This document shows, one piece after another, positions 34,960 through 50,012 of a stretch of 64,000 bases of DNA (the first letter of the stretch is position 1; each line of letters begins with the position of its first letter). This DNA comes from Diospyros lotus (Eukaryota > Streptophyta > Magnoliopsida > Ericales > Ebenaceae), in assembly GCF_014633365.1 (NCBI RefSeq), contig NC_068349.1, positions 32,440,753 through 32,504,752 of the forward strand, in the 5' to 3' direction. The position numbers and the translations under genes are program-made. Below the pieces are notes generated by a model. The model ran no database searches. It was not told the origin of the DNA and saw only the letters and a program-made list of their open reading frames with translations.

Positions 34960-35439
34960 TTATAGTTTACATATTCAACCAATATTTTATTAATCAATTC
35001 TTAACCAATATTAATCTCAATTCTCATCTAGGGACGTGATTATTAATGGAAAATAAATACAGATTAAGAAAATGCATTAACGCGAGTAATTGAGCTGATG
35101 GATCGGATCAGATCGAATCAGATCAGATCAAGTCAGGTCTGGGTTAAATAATCAAGATGAACGGTGATGATGCGTCCATCCATTTTGGGACCACTCTCAT
35201 CACATGGCTTCCCTTCCCGGGATCCAATCTCGCCTTTCAAATTGACCCTTGACAAATCCGCCCATGGACCCTCCTTGCAATTTGTTCATATCGTGCCCCC
35301 CCAGGCCCCCTATATATATATCTATCCATTCATGCACGCTCTGCTAAACTCATTGGACTCACTCTGCTGCGGATTCTCCATTCTCTCTCTCTCTGTCTCT
35401 CGTTTCCAGTCGTTGATTTTGTTGTTGCACGGAATCGTC
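34960..35439 (+). promoter_or_regulatory. Promoter and 5' UTR of the GAPDH gene
   Basis: A TATA-type tract CTATATATATATC (35310-35322) lies about 120 bp before the ATG. The leader has a CT-rich stretch (35383-35402), common in highly expressed plant genes. Further upstream there are repeats of GATCAGATC (35100-35140). The Mutator-like MITE ends 0.36 kb upstream of the TATA. Confidence 0.6.
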
Positions 35440-38500
<3,061 letters not shown>

Positions 38501-39415
38501 GCTGTTGTGTGGTTCGACCTGCTTCAGCAAATGGGCTCTGCTTAATGAGTTGCTTTGGCTCCTATTCGCGGCTTGTCGTGAGGATTGCTAGGTTTTATGT
38601 TTTAGGGGTTTTGCTTTTGGAATAATTAATAACCGTTCAAACTATGACCCCAACTGGTTATATACAGCGGGGGAAAGATTTTCAATTTAGGTTTCTAACT
38701 TTGCTCCATTATTTATGTCCAAAATCTTATTATTGTTATCTTGGCTAAATGTAGCATTGGTGAAAGTACGAACCCGAGTTTTTGACTACTAATACGAGAG
38801 AAATGATTTTTTTTTTTACTTTTAATTTAATTAAATCTTATACTTCAGATTCATTCTTATTACTACAATTCCATATATTTATCAAAATTAAGATTATGAA
38901 TACTAATGGAATATCTAGCTAATGGGCAACAAATAGTTCAACTACTGCCATTTTTATTTTTTTTGGTTATTTCTTCTATTAAAGTGTTTTTCATCTTGCA
39001 AAAAAAAAAAAATCAAAAGAAAAAAAAATAAGCTCATAACAAACTAATACTTGTAATGGGTGAGAATTGGATTGGGCCAGCCCACAACATACTAATACTT
39101 ATAATTTAGAGGCTTGGCCCACGCCAGGAGCAATAGTGGGCCCTCCCACCGTCTAGAGTTTTAGGATTGTGTCACGCTATTGAATATTATTTATGTATAT
39201 CTTAAATTACATAATAAATATAAATGACATAAAGATCCTCATTTCACTGTACCCAACGTCTTTGATAAAGATATCTCGTACATAGTTCAAGATATATAGC
39301 ATGATATATGAATAGTATTTTTTTTTAGGGTTAGGGTTTTACAGAAGCCATAACTAGGATAACACTGTAGGGTTCAATCTCAAGCTTCGGCTCTCTCGGC
39401 AAAATTCTTTCATAG
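38501..39415. other. GAPDH 3' UTR and intergenic
   Basis: 38501-38760 is the likely 3' UTR. The remainder is AT-rich with poly-A runs (38999-39030); no gene is seen. Confidence 0.4.
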
Positions 39416-41005
39416 ATGGGCAGCAATCAAGCGGCATTGTCGTTCCTCAACACCTTAGCCCGGGCGGCATTGGGCCTCCGCTTGGGCGTCACCGTTCTCA
39501 ACTCCTCGCTCTACACCGTCGACGGCGGCCAACGCGCCGTCCTCTTTGATAGGTTCCGGTGAGTCATCGACCAGAAAGTCGGTGAAGGAATGCATTTCCT
39601 AATCCCCTGGCTCCAAAAGCCCTTCATCTTCGACATCCGATCCCGTCCCCACACCTTCTCTTCCGTCTCCGGCACGAAGGATCTCCAAATGGTCAATCTC
39701 ACTCTCCGTGTCCTCTTTCGCCCTGAATTCTAAGGCCATCTCCAACGGCTTCGCCAAATCCAATCGCCAAGCCATTTGTAGCGAACGCAGTCCAAATTCG
39801 GTCCTCCAACACTGCTCGCCATCGTCAAAATTTTGGCGAAGCTCAAAACCATCGCCAAGGCTGGCGACCCAAATCCGCGCGTTCAAGGTTCGCTCTCTCT
39901 CCCCACCACAACGGCCATCAACGCCGGAAGAGGGCCGACGCATGCCGGAAGAAGGCCATCAACGCCGGAAGGCGAAATCGGAAGTTGCAGACCCGGCAAG
40001 AGCAGATCCGGCGAAGACCTTGGGCTGAGCGATCGGCGGCGGCCACCAGCAGAAGAACGATCGGCGACCCAGATCCGGGGAAGAGCTTGGGCTGCGCGGC
40101 TTGGTTTGAGGAGCAAATCGTTCAGCAACTTCATCCAGTGGGTTTGTTATTTTTTCTTTTGCTTTATTTATTTGATTATTAATTTGTATATTTAATTATA
40201 TTATGTATTTAATTATTAATTTATGTATGTATATCTAAATTATGAAAATATTTTAAATAATTTTGTTAAATAATTGATTTTAAAAAATATTAATAAATTT
40301 ATTTATAAATATTATAAAAATCTAATATGGTTATATTTATTGTTAAATTATCAAATAAATAATAAAATTTTAAAATAATAAAAATAATAAAAAAGATAAA
40401 ATAAATACAATTAAAATTTATTAATAAATAAATAAAATAAAAAAGTAAAATAGAGAGAAAAAAAAATAGAAGTCTGGTTAAACCCTGCATAATTTTTAAG
40501 ATAAAATTAAAATAGGGAGTTAAATGTTTAGAGAGAGAGAGAGATAAAAGTGAGTTGGAGATCGCCTTTCAAACTCGAGTCCGACGAGAAGGTCCTTCCG
40601 TCCATCGGGAATGAAGTCCTCAAGGCCGTCGTCACTCAGTTCAATGCCGATCAGCTGCTGACTGAGCGCCCTCACGTCTCAGCCTTGGTCCGCGAGAGCC
40701 TGATTCGTCGCCACTTGTCATACGGGGCGGAGTTCTCCAAGGCAGTAGAGCAGAAGCAGGTGGCACAGCAGGAGGCCGAGCGGTCTAAGTTCATTATGGC
40801 CAAGGCCGAGTAGGAGAGGCGAGCGGGCATCATTAGGGCGGAGGGACAGAGCGAGTCTGTCAAGTTGATTTCGGATGCAACTGCTACTGCTGGAATGGGA
40901 TTGATCGAGCTCAGGCGGATTGAACCTTCTAGGGATATAGTGGCAACATTGGCAAAGACTCCCAACGTGGCTTGCCTGACTAGCAGCCTAGGGGAAACAT
41001 GTTGA
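39416..41005 (+). pseudogene. Prohibitin pseudogene (PHB3/4-like) with 0.8-kb insertion
   Basis: 39416-39730 reads [18 protein letters not shown], then [16 protein letters not shown], a stop where the family has Gly, then [19 protein letters not shown] and [15 protein letters not shown], the N half of a plant prohibitin. About 800 bp of unrelated GC-rich then AT-rich sequence follow. 40570-41005 reads [34 protein letters not shown], a gap of about 14 codons, [19 protein letters not shown], a stop in place of Gln (MAKAE then TAG), then AGMGLIELRRIEPSRDIVAT and TPNVA. The 3' end is missing. Prohibitins scaffold the inner mitochondrial membrane; this copy cannot be translated through. Lack of introns within the matching parts suggests a retrocopy, though the parent gene structure is not known here. 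Confidence 0.88.
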
Positions 41006-41349
41006 GGCGACCGCGATGGGGACGGGCTGGAGGCGACAGTGATGGGCTGGGGATACAGCACAACAGATTTAAAGTAACAGTAGACCACATAAAACGGGCT
41101 GAAGACGATGGGCTCGAGGATTTTTTTTTTTTTTTTTAGAAAATTAAAACAAATAGAAGAGCAAAGTGACAACCCTAGAATTGAAAATAGATATTAAAAT
41201 CGGACAGTTGCTTATAATAATAATTATAATAATTCTCAAAAATTGATTTGACAATAACAATTATAATAATTCTTTTTATGATAAATATTTAAGTGCTCAC
41301 TTAATATATGTAGTTTGTGTAATATTTACATGTGCCTAATTTATATGGG
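41006..41349. other. Intergenic
   Basis: A poly-T run (41120-41138) follows the pseudogene end; otherwise nothing is recognised. Confidence 0.3.
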
Positions 41350-41778
41350 AAAGGTGGTTGAGTTTGATTTAGAGAATGTTTTGATAATGAATATTTAATG
41401 TTATGTGAACAAACATTTAATGATATTTTGAGTTTGTTTTGATGATGAAAAGTTAAATGCAAAATTTGAATGAATCTGGATAGAATTATCCTTAATATGT
41501 TACTCTAGGGTTTCAAAAGTCAACCCAAGTGTCCATAGGACCATAGTATACAAGTAAAATCAAATGACTTATGGTACTTAGAGTATACTCAAATGACTTA
41601 AGATATTATCTTTTCAGTGTTCAAATATTGTGTTAATCAAGTAACACATAAATTGAACTTAATAGAGCAATATTCATCTTAATTGATTGAGAAAACATTT
41701 TAGTTGAGTCACAAGTTTTGTACTCAACTAATTATCTTTTTGATTGAGTAAGATTTGAGTACTCGAGATTAATCGATT

Positions 41779-42282
41779 GGATAATGCTATTTGTACATAT
41801 AGGGATTTTACAGGTCACTTGAAAAGACCATTTTGCCCCTTTCTCTCTTTTCTCAATAGCCATTTTACTCGTCTCTCTCCCTGTCCTCTCCTTTCTCTCT
41901 CTCTCTCCTCTCCTCCCCCTTCAACACCACCTGCCGCCAGTCACTACCTCGCCCTCACCGCCTGTTGTATCCTCGCATGGTTGACGCCTCGCTTCTCACC
42001 TAGCTGACTGCCACCGCGAGAGGCAAGACGACTAGGCAAGGATGTAGTGGGCAATGAGGGCGGTAGCAATCAGTCAGACGAGGATGCAACGGAGGCGACA
42101 GCGAGAGGAAGATTGTGAGAGGTAGTGCTGAAAGGGAAATGAGAGAGAGAGGTGCGGTTGCTGGAGGGGGAAGGGAGGAGAAAGAGAGGAGAGGAGAGAA
42201 GAGAAGAGAATATCGTGATAAGTCCTCAATTTATTGCGAGAACATTACCTGTAAAACCTCCCTTGTACGAATAGCATGATCC
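41779..42282. mobile_element. Mutator-like MITE with perfect 9-bp TSD
   Basis: TAATCGATT at 41770-41778 and 42283-42291 is an exact 9-bp duplication. Left end GGATAATGCTATTTGTACA and reversed right end GGATCATGCTATTCGTACA continue to GATTTTACAGGT / GGTTTTACAGGT, an inverted repeat of about 38 bp. The interior is a CT-rich then GA-rich block with no transposase. It is inserted inside repeat copy 1. Confidence 0.92.
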
Positions 42283-42738
42283 TAATCGATTATACACTTG
42301 TTTTATTTAAGTATATGATAGAATAACGTTAATCAAGTAAACAAATAGTTAATCGACTTATTGATATATTTGTCGAGTAACTATCTCATTTAATCGAGTA
42401 ATAAATCTAAGACAAAATGACAAGTCTCTGTACTTATATTATTAATTGACTAAGTCAAACTTGTAAGCGAGTAAAGTTATACCTTAGTCTTCGTCGAGTG
42501 ACCCAAAAAGTTAAATGTCAAATCTCCATACTTAAACCTTTTAGTAGACTATGAAGTTATTATTAATTGAATAACTCCATATTTAATCGAGTAACTAAAT
42601 GTTTTAGTCAAATAAAAATTATTAAACAAAGTGTTAGCATCTGTACTTAAATTACTAATTAACTAAGTCAAAATTGTACTCGAGTAATGCTATATTTGAA
42701 TTGAGTATCAAAAGTAATCAATGGAGTATTATTATTCT

Positions 42739-42865
42739 TGGGCACTGCTATGTTGCCCACCATCGGGCAACATAGCAGTTGCCCGACTGAGAGAGCGCTG
42801 CATGTGGCGCTCTCTCAATCGGGCAACTGCTATGTTGCTCGACGGTGGGCAACATAACAGTTGCC
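42739..42865. mobile_element. Hairpin MITE with near-perfect 60-bp arms
   Basis: The element is almost a full palindrome: GGGCAACATAGCAGTTGCCC, TGAGAGAGCGC, an 8-base loop, GCGCTCTCTCA, GGGCAACTGCTATGTTGC, then GGTGGGCAACATAACAGTTG. Each arm also contains the shorter repeat GCTATGTTGCCC in both directions. Flanks TATTATTCT (42730-42738) and TATTATTCC (42866-42874) match at 8 of 9 bases. Confidence 0.88.
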
Positions 42866-43155
42866 TATTATTCCTTAGTCGAATAACAAACATTTTAATT
42901 GAGTAATAACTAATGTAGCTGACAAACATAATCGAGCAATATTGTTCAGTAATCGAGTAACATCTAAGCTTAATCGATTACCTATTAAGATTACCGAAGT
43001 CACACCGTCATTACTTGACTAATATTATATTAAATTTTAAATTATATAATTGTAGCATATAACATTAAATATTTACAATTTTTAATTTCAAACAAATAAA
43101 TCTTTAAGATGTCTAAATAATCTTTCATGCAAGTTGATTATATTTGAAATTCAAG

Positions 43156-43455
43156 AGCACATTCATTGGGTTGGGTTGAAAAGAAAAAGAAATATCTTGC
43201 AACACAACATGTTTTAATTGAGCTTGTGAAAAGCTGTGCAAGAATCGTACCACTGAACCAGATGTCCCTTCCATAACAATGGTCGGATATTAATCTCTGT
43301 CTCGAAGAGCGTACCCAGGGGGGGGGGGACGCGATAATCAAAGCACCTATCTTCAGCTAACCTTCGAGTCACACACCGGCGGGTCATTTCACCGGACTTT
43401 CATGTTGAAGGATGGTTAGAGCAATATGATGCTCTAAGAGCAACTGAAATCACTT
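43156..43455. other. Upstream of the DHS gene
   Basis: There is an 11-G run at 43318-43328 and no reading frame of note. Confidence 0.3.
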
Positions 43456-44576
43456 GCGTATAACTTGTTGCTTTGCTTTCGAAGAGGAACTGAAATCACT
43501 TGTGCCCGGCATCTTCGATCTCTCGTTCTGCTCTTCTTCTCCGGTAGGTTTCTTTTGCTCGATCAACTTCCCTGTTCGCATATATATATATATATATAAG
43601 TTAAGTATACGCACACATTCATATATCTGCGAATGCATGCACCTAAGCGTATTGGTTTCTGAGACTTCATCGTTGTTGCACGGACCATTTTCGACTTACA
43701 GTTTTATGCAAAATGCACCTCTCTCTGTCTGTTTTAATCTCGAGTGGCTTTTATGGATAAGAGACTTTTTTGGAATCTATGGTTTCTTCATCCAATATAA
43801 AAACCAAAGAAATGTATCAACCTTCATAGAGGGAGGGAGGAAGAGAGATACATCATAGATGTTATGTTCTTATGTTTAGGTTTTCACAAGTCCTTGCCTG
43901 TTTTGCTCTCCTTTGTTGCCATCAACAAAACTCTGTTTTCAAGCGCAGAGAACTAACCTTTATTTCTAGTGTATGGAATTTGAGATATTCTTGAATCTCA
44001 CTAAAATCCTTTCAAGTTGATAAATTCTGGGTTCAATAGATGTCAAAAACCTCACAACCTACCACCCTTTTGTACAAAAAGTGATGGAGACTCTTATGTA
44101 TACATTTGTGTAACCTTAGGAGCTACTCTATTTAGCATTTTCTAGTATTTTCATTCATGGCTATCTACCTAACTAGTATGAGGAATCTGATACAGCTTTT
44201 ACAGAGTAGACAATGTAATTTTTAAAATATGAGTACTTATTTTTATTGCAAACCTCAAGGGTTCACAATGAATTCTATTCTAATTTATTTTATTGTTGTC
44301 AATGGGAATTATTTATTACTACAATATGCATTCAACCGTAGAAGTTAGAACTATAAACTATTGCTTTATATATATATATGCATTTATATAAATGATAAAT
44401 AAATCTGTATGTTTATCCATATAAATGCCACTTGAGATTAAAGCAGATACTGGTGCATATATTTTGCATAAAACTATAAGTCAAAAATGATCTGTGCAAC
44501 TTATGATGAAGCATCCTTGAATTGTATATCGTATACCTCTTCAATTCTTTTTCCTGTTCCAGTTTTTGGTAGAAGA
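43456..44576 (+). promoter_or_regulatory. Probable 5' UTR exon and leader intron of the deoxyhypusine synthase gene
   Basis: A CT-rich stretch ends TCTTCTCCG followed by GTAGGTTTC (donor-like, 43542), and TTTTTCCTGTTCCAG (acceptor-like, ending 44562) precedes the ATG by 14 bp. This suggests a leader intron of about 1 kb. The intron contains a TA tract (43580-43598). The promoter itself is not clearly seen. Confidence 0.45.
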
Positions 44577-47500
44577 ATGGGGGAAGCCATGGAAGAGCTT
44601 CATTTGGATTCTGTACGCTCTGCGGTTTTCAAAAAATCAGAAATGCTTGAAGGTTCCTGTACCAAGATTGAGGGCTACAATTTCAACAAAGGCGTGAACT
44701 ATCCCGAGCTTCTCAAGTCCATGGTCTCCACTGGCTTTCAGGCCTCCAACCTCGGCGACGCCATTGAAGTTGTCAATCAAATGGTTGGTTTCCTTTTTGA
44801 CTTTCTTCAAAAACCTGCAATTTTTGTTTTTTTTTCTCCTTTTAATTTCTGTGCTATTTATGGAGTGGTTTTGGTTTTTGATTGGGGTATTGAAGCTAGA
44901 CTGGAGGCTTTCTGATGAACCGTTGGTGGAGGATTGCAGCAAAGAGGAAAGTGACCCGGTGTACAGAGCATCCGTGAGGTGCAAGGTGTTTTTAGGTTTC
45001 ACTTCAAATCTCATTTCATCTGGGGTTCGAGAGACTATTCAATATCTTGTTCAGCATCGTATGGTGAGTGAATGATTTGAGAATGCTTTGATACAAACAT
45101 GACCCGGTGCTATCTGTTTTTAAAAGCAATTCAACTTTTGTCTACTTCTTGGGTTTAAAATAATTTTTTGTATTTAAAAGGAATGCAATTTTTTGTATTT
45201 AAAATGTGAGAAGAGTGGATGGAATTAAACAAGTTGCTAGCAAAAGGGTTAGAGGAAGACAAAAAAAGAAAAGGTTGGTGTGAGAGACTTACGTCTGATA
45301 TAAGTATATGAGCCTTGCAAAAAGATATGGCCATTGATAGAGTTGAATGAAAAGCTAGAATTCATGTAGTTGATCCGCATAATGGGATAAAGGCTCAGCA
45401 TATTGTTCATTGTTGTTGTAATCAGACAGGCGAATACAGGAGGTATAACATGAAAGTTTTGTAATTGCATCAGGTGCAAAGTAGACAATCTGGATTTTAA
45501 CTAGTTTTATTGCTACTAGGATGATCATGTTATGTCACATTGTCACTTGTTTGTCTAAATGTCTGTATTTTAGTTTGAGGATAATGGAACGGAATGAAAT
45601 TAGTAGTTAGCAAAAGAGGTAGTGGACCAGGAAAAACTTGGTGGGATACAGTTAGGTTTGACATTAATTATAAGGGCCTTATAGAAGATAAGGCCTCATG
45701 GACAGAAATGAATGGAAAGCTAGAATTCATGTAGTCGGCCCTACATTAGCCAATAAATACTTGGTATGATGTTGTTGTTATTTAGTTTGAGCATATTTTC
45801 CGTCACATTTAAGTTGTTGTAGGCTGCTTAAACTGCAGACTTGATGCTTTTCATATTTGGAGTATTAAAGCCTCTCAACTATTTAGTGATGCACTGTAGC
45901 TGGGTAGTGTGTATGATGAAATGTTTTAGCGGCAAATCTTTCATTAATCTGATGTCTAAGTTAATGAATCTGAAATCCTTTCTACACATTATATCACTGC
46001 ATTGGGTCGATCTTTTTGAAGGTTGATGTCGTGGTTACAACTGCTGGTGGTGTTGAAGAGGACCTTATAAAATGCCTTGCTCCAACATATAAAGGTGATT
46101 TTTCTCTACCAGGAGTTCATTTACGCTCAAAAGGATTGAACCGCATTGGTAACTTATTGGTTCCTAATGATAACTACTGCAAATTTGAGGATTGGATCAT
46201 GCCAATATTTGACCGGATGCTGGAAGAGCAGAAGCAGAAGGTATCCCAATTATTTGTTCTTTAACACCGTACATATGTTACAGGTGACTTGATTGTGTTT
46301 TTGCTCTCTTACACTCAGGGATATGCTTTCAATCATGTCCTGGTAACTCTGCTTTCCAATGAACTTGATTGTGGTTTTGCCCCTTGGGGGGACATCCAAG
46401 CTGTTAAAAGCTGCATTCCCTAAATAAAGAGGCTCTAATTTGATGTTAGGCGACCAATCAAAAAAATAGCATTTGTTGAATTCTATCCTGTCCCATCCTA
46501 CCTTTTTTCTTTTGTTTTACAGAATGTATTGTGGACTCCATCCAAAGTTATTGCTCGTCTGGGAAAAGAAATAGACAATGACAGTTCTTACCTATACTGG
46601 GCGCATAAGGTAGGCTTTTGATCAATTCAACCTAAATATTTCCAGATACAAACTCAAACATTTTAATTTGTTACTTGTTTTGAACTTTTTAGAAAACAGA
46701 TTTAGTTTGCTTTTGACCAGCTGTTGTTTTGGTGTTAGGAATAATAAGTTACTTTGATTGAGTTGCACTTTATGGTACTGGTACACAATTTATAACATTT
46801 ACATTCTTCCTGCTTGTCCTTGTGCTTGCTTGCTTTAAATCTATGTCAAGCCACTAAAGCATTTGCCACAAACATTATGGACTTCCTTATTGGTTAAGAA
46901 GCAAGACTTCTAAGTTCTAACAGGTAAATGTACTCTTGAGAAAGGTCTCCACAATTTAAAGGAGTATGCCTTCCCAAGTTCTGCAAATTAGTAAAAGCTA
47001 AATCATCAAGACAGTATTAGGATATAAAGTTTTATTATTAGAAGTCTTAACGTGAATGCTCATGGATTTTAATTAAATGTCATAGTTATTTAGAAGTTAA
47101 TCTGGTCCATGAGTTGAGAAATACTTCTAGACGTTGAATAATATGAGCTGTTTTCCTTATTGTCTCCCAAGTTTGGAGGGTATATCCATGTGAAACTGTT
47201 GCCGTTGTGCATTGACCTGCACCATTATAATGGACTCTCGGGCAGTTCTGATATTTTATTCGTTTATGTATTACAAGTAATTTTATTTATTCATTCATGC
47301 ATCTTGGCCATTAATTGAATACATTTTTTTTTTCACTTTCCCAGAATGGCATTCCTGTCTTCTGCCCTGGCTTAACAGATGGCTCGCTGGGGGACATGTT
47401 ATACTTCCATTCTTTCCAAAACCCCGGTCTGGTCATTGACTTAGTGCAAGGTAAACATTCTGCTTCAATACCATTTCCATGTCCAATATATAATAACTTA

Positions 47501-47977
47501 AAGACATACATTGACAACTGGTAGCTTTACAAAAAGATATTAGGGCCATGGACGGTGAAGCAGTCCATGCAGCTCCAAGGAAGACAGGGATGATAATTCT
47601 TGGAGGTGGGATGCCCAAGCATCACATTTGCAATGCCAATATGATGCGTAATGGTGCCGATTATGCTGTCTTCATCAACACTGCGCAAGAGTTTGATGGC
47701 AGCGATTCTGGTGCCCGCCCAGATGAAGCTGTGTCATGGGGGAAAATACGAGGAACTGCAAAAAGAATTAAGGTTTAAATCCTTGTATATTTTGCCTGTT
47801 AAAAAATTGCAATTTTGGTTATTATACATGCATTTTTGGGGGCCTATATTAATGGTATTTATTCTATTCTTCTGATTTGTTTTTTTAATTGGATTCAACC
47901 AGGTCCACTGTGATGCAACTATTGCTTTTCCTCTACTGGTTGCAGAATCATTTGCTGCAAAAGCAAAAGAAATTTGA
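44577..47977 (+). CDS. DHS: Deoxyhypusine synthase, 7 exons
   Basis: The enzyme moves the aminobutyl group of spermidine to one lysine of eIF5A, using NAD, the first step of hypusine formation in the cytosol. Exons: 44577-44783, 44896-45063, 46022-46240, 46523-46609, 47345-47450, 47537-47772, 47903-47977, all GT-AG and in phase, for 365 residues, the usual plant length. Motifs: [12 protein letters not shown] at the first junction, [12 protein letters not shown] and [12 protein letters not shown] (NAD pocket), [30 protein letters not shown] (spermidine and NAD contacts) and SWGKIRG with the catalytic Lys, about residue 332. The C terminus is AAKAKEI. There is no stop or frameshift. An upstream in-frame ATG (44487) would add 30 unrelated residues and is crossed by the acceptor-like site, so 44577 is preferred; the Met 12 bp downstream is a second choice. 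Intron 2 holds element debris. Confidence 0.96.
45240..45780 (+). pseudogene. Two LINE ORF2 3'-end relics in DHS intron 2
   Basis: 45245-45400 reads [15 protein letters not shown], stop, [12 protein letters not shown], stop, [10 protein letters not shown]. 45610-45765 reads [18 protein letters not shown], then KASWTEMNG and, after a slip, KARIHVVGP. Both follow the RPKKTW...D...[14 protein letters not shown] pattern I associate with the end of plant LINE-type ORF2. The shared DNA words (AAAGCTAGAATTCATGTAGT) make them relatives. Both are in sense with the gene and degenerate. Confidence 0.6.
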
Positions 47978-49759
47978 AGATAGTAAGTCATAAATGCAAA
48001 ATCTTCCTCTGCCAGCCGGGTTTAATGTCATGAAGGAGATGTCAAGAGGTTGATGAGGTTTCTCAGATATGTGTAACTTGTTCAAACCATCGCATGGAAC
48101 TATTCATTTGTAGTAGCATCATTGGCAACCCTCTCATATTATGATTTGTCTGTGAGGTTGGAAATTCTTGTCTGTACTGTACTCATCTTGTCTGCATTGT
48201 TGAAGCAGAGCTGCATCTGCTGTGGCTCAAATGCTGGATGCTTGCATTGCATTCCTTTGTTAACAACTCTTGACGCAAATTTCATGAAGATGATTTCCTT
48301 TGAAAGCATATCTGAATAGTTAATTGTTAGTCTTTTTTATTTATAATCTTATATTTTGAAAGACCCTCAATAGAATTGTCATAATTGTTTTTAAAAACAC
48401 CTGAGGTGTCCGTTAAGCAAAATTGTATTTATAATCTTATATGGAGTCTGTTGATTAATGTGATTCAAAATTACATTAAATGTTTTATCATTTATATTTT
48501 GATATACAATCTGATTGCATGTTTTTATATATGAAATTGAGTTATATTTATCTTTCATTTAAATTGAATTTTAAATATGTATATATCTTCTGTTGATTAT
48601 GAAATAGGTCAAAGTTTTATTTGGATTGAGATATGTTAAGGGCCAAGCCCATAATCATGTGTTCCATTCCAGTCCCTAAGACGTTGCTATGAAAGGGCTC
48701 TGATAATGCCCTAATCTTCAGATTGTTTCTCTCTCTCATTTTTTGAAACCTTAATCGGCACTTGAAGCGAGACTTTTCTCGTGAATCCTTCTCTTGATCG
48801 ATCGGTTGTTCGTTTCTATGGTAAGATCACCTGGTAAGCAAATGTATTGTGTAATCTTTATTGTTGTTTAATTACCTAAGACATGAGAGATTGGTAAAAA
48901 TTGATATAACAGATTCTTGACTTGATCGCGAGATCGGTTGAATAAAAGTCGCACTTGTTCTTATTTTTATATTCTATTTTAGTTATCTCTTTTTGCAATA
49001 TTATTTTACTTCAGTTGCGATCTTGTAATCCGATTGTAATCTCGAGATATTTTAGTGGATTGACTAGAGATTGAGTTTTTGTTGTGAGTAGGATTTATTA
49101 TGATCTGAACACGTAATTCACTATGTTGATATTCTATGTGTGAGTTGTGGTTTTAATCTTTCAATTTTTATTTTGTTTTTACGTTTGAAAATGTGATTGG
49201 TCGAAAAATAAGTTGGGTTGTAAAACCAAGACTTGAGCTCAAATTTATCAAAATTATGTTTAAAAAAATCTGAGGGGCCAAGAGGCAGCAAAAAGGGTGG
49301 CGGAATGTGTGCAGCGGTGGCTTCGAATTGTTGGTCTCTTCTTCCTTTCTTCCTCTTTGTGCTCTTCAATCTTCAGTTCATCTATCTATGGTTACATTCT
49401 AAAAGTGAGGTATTTTATGTTGGGTTTACTGTTTAGTTAAACTCAGTGTGGAGAAAATTTAAGCAAAGTTAACTACACCAATTCTATGTTGAGAAATTTA
49501 ATATTTTGATTAATTAATGTCTCAATTGTTATATTAATTAATACAAATTGTTATTTATGATACATTTCGTGACAATATGTACAAACTTCCATATCTTTTA
49601 ATTAATTATATATATTGATGTAATACTACATAATTTATAGTAGTTTTACTTAAAATTAATAAAAAAATTAATTACTATAATGAATTACTGTTAATTTTTT
49701 ACAGAATTATTATAAACTATTATTGATTTTAGATAAAATTATTATAAATTTTATAATAT
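47978..49759. other. DHS 3' UTR, then intergenic
   Basis: 47978-48330 is the likely 3' UTR. 48640-49100 has GT-AG-like and TC-rich sequence that could be a leader exon, but no coding frame was found. From 49440 on it is AT-rich. Confidence 0.35.
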
Positions 49760-50012
49760 CATGTTAGTTTATAAATTTTGTTTATGAATATAATACTTGA
49801 AATTTGCATTTAATACCGTAGGTAAAGGCTAATTTTTTAAAATTTAATGCAACATTAGTTGAGTAAACCTTTTTGATATTTGAGTAAAATATGACTTTAC
49901 TCAACTATAACTTCAATTTAGTCAATTAATAATTATTAATCAAGTAAGATTTATGTTTACTCAACTAAGGAATGAATTACTCAATTAATATATTCTTAAT
50001 CGAGTAATAATA

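Larger units (their letters stand above)
41350..43155 (+). repeat. AATCGAGTAA-rich dispersed repeat, copy 1
   Basis: This noncoding copy of about 1.16 kb (without insertions) begins GTTGAGTTTGATTTAGAGAA and is dense in AATCGAGTAA, TAATCGACT and ACTCGA words. It aligns with 52600-54450 and in reverse with 49760-52165; for example GAGTAATAAATCTAAGACAA here is GAGTAATAAATCTAGGACAA in copy 2. It is interrupted by a Mutator-like MITE (41779-42282) and a hairpin MITE (42739-42865). No reading frame is maintained. Confidence 0.8.

Noticed and set aside
44487..44576. Upstream in-frame ATG for deoxyhypusine synthase
   Set aside because: The added residues do not resemble the family and an acceptor-like TTCCAG splits them from the conserved start.
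48700..48840. Possible first exon of an unknown gene (TC-rich leader, ATGG, GTAAG)
   Set aside because: No downstream coding exon with a recognisable domain was found.
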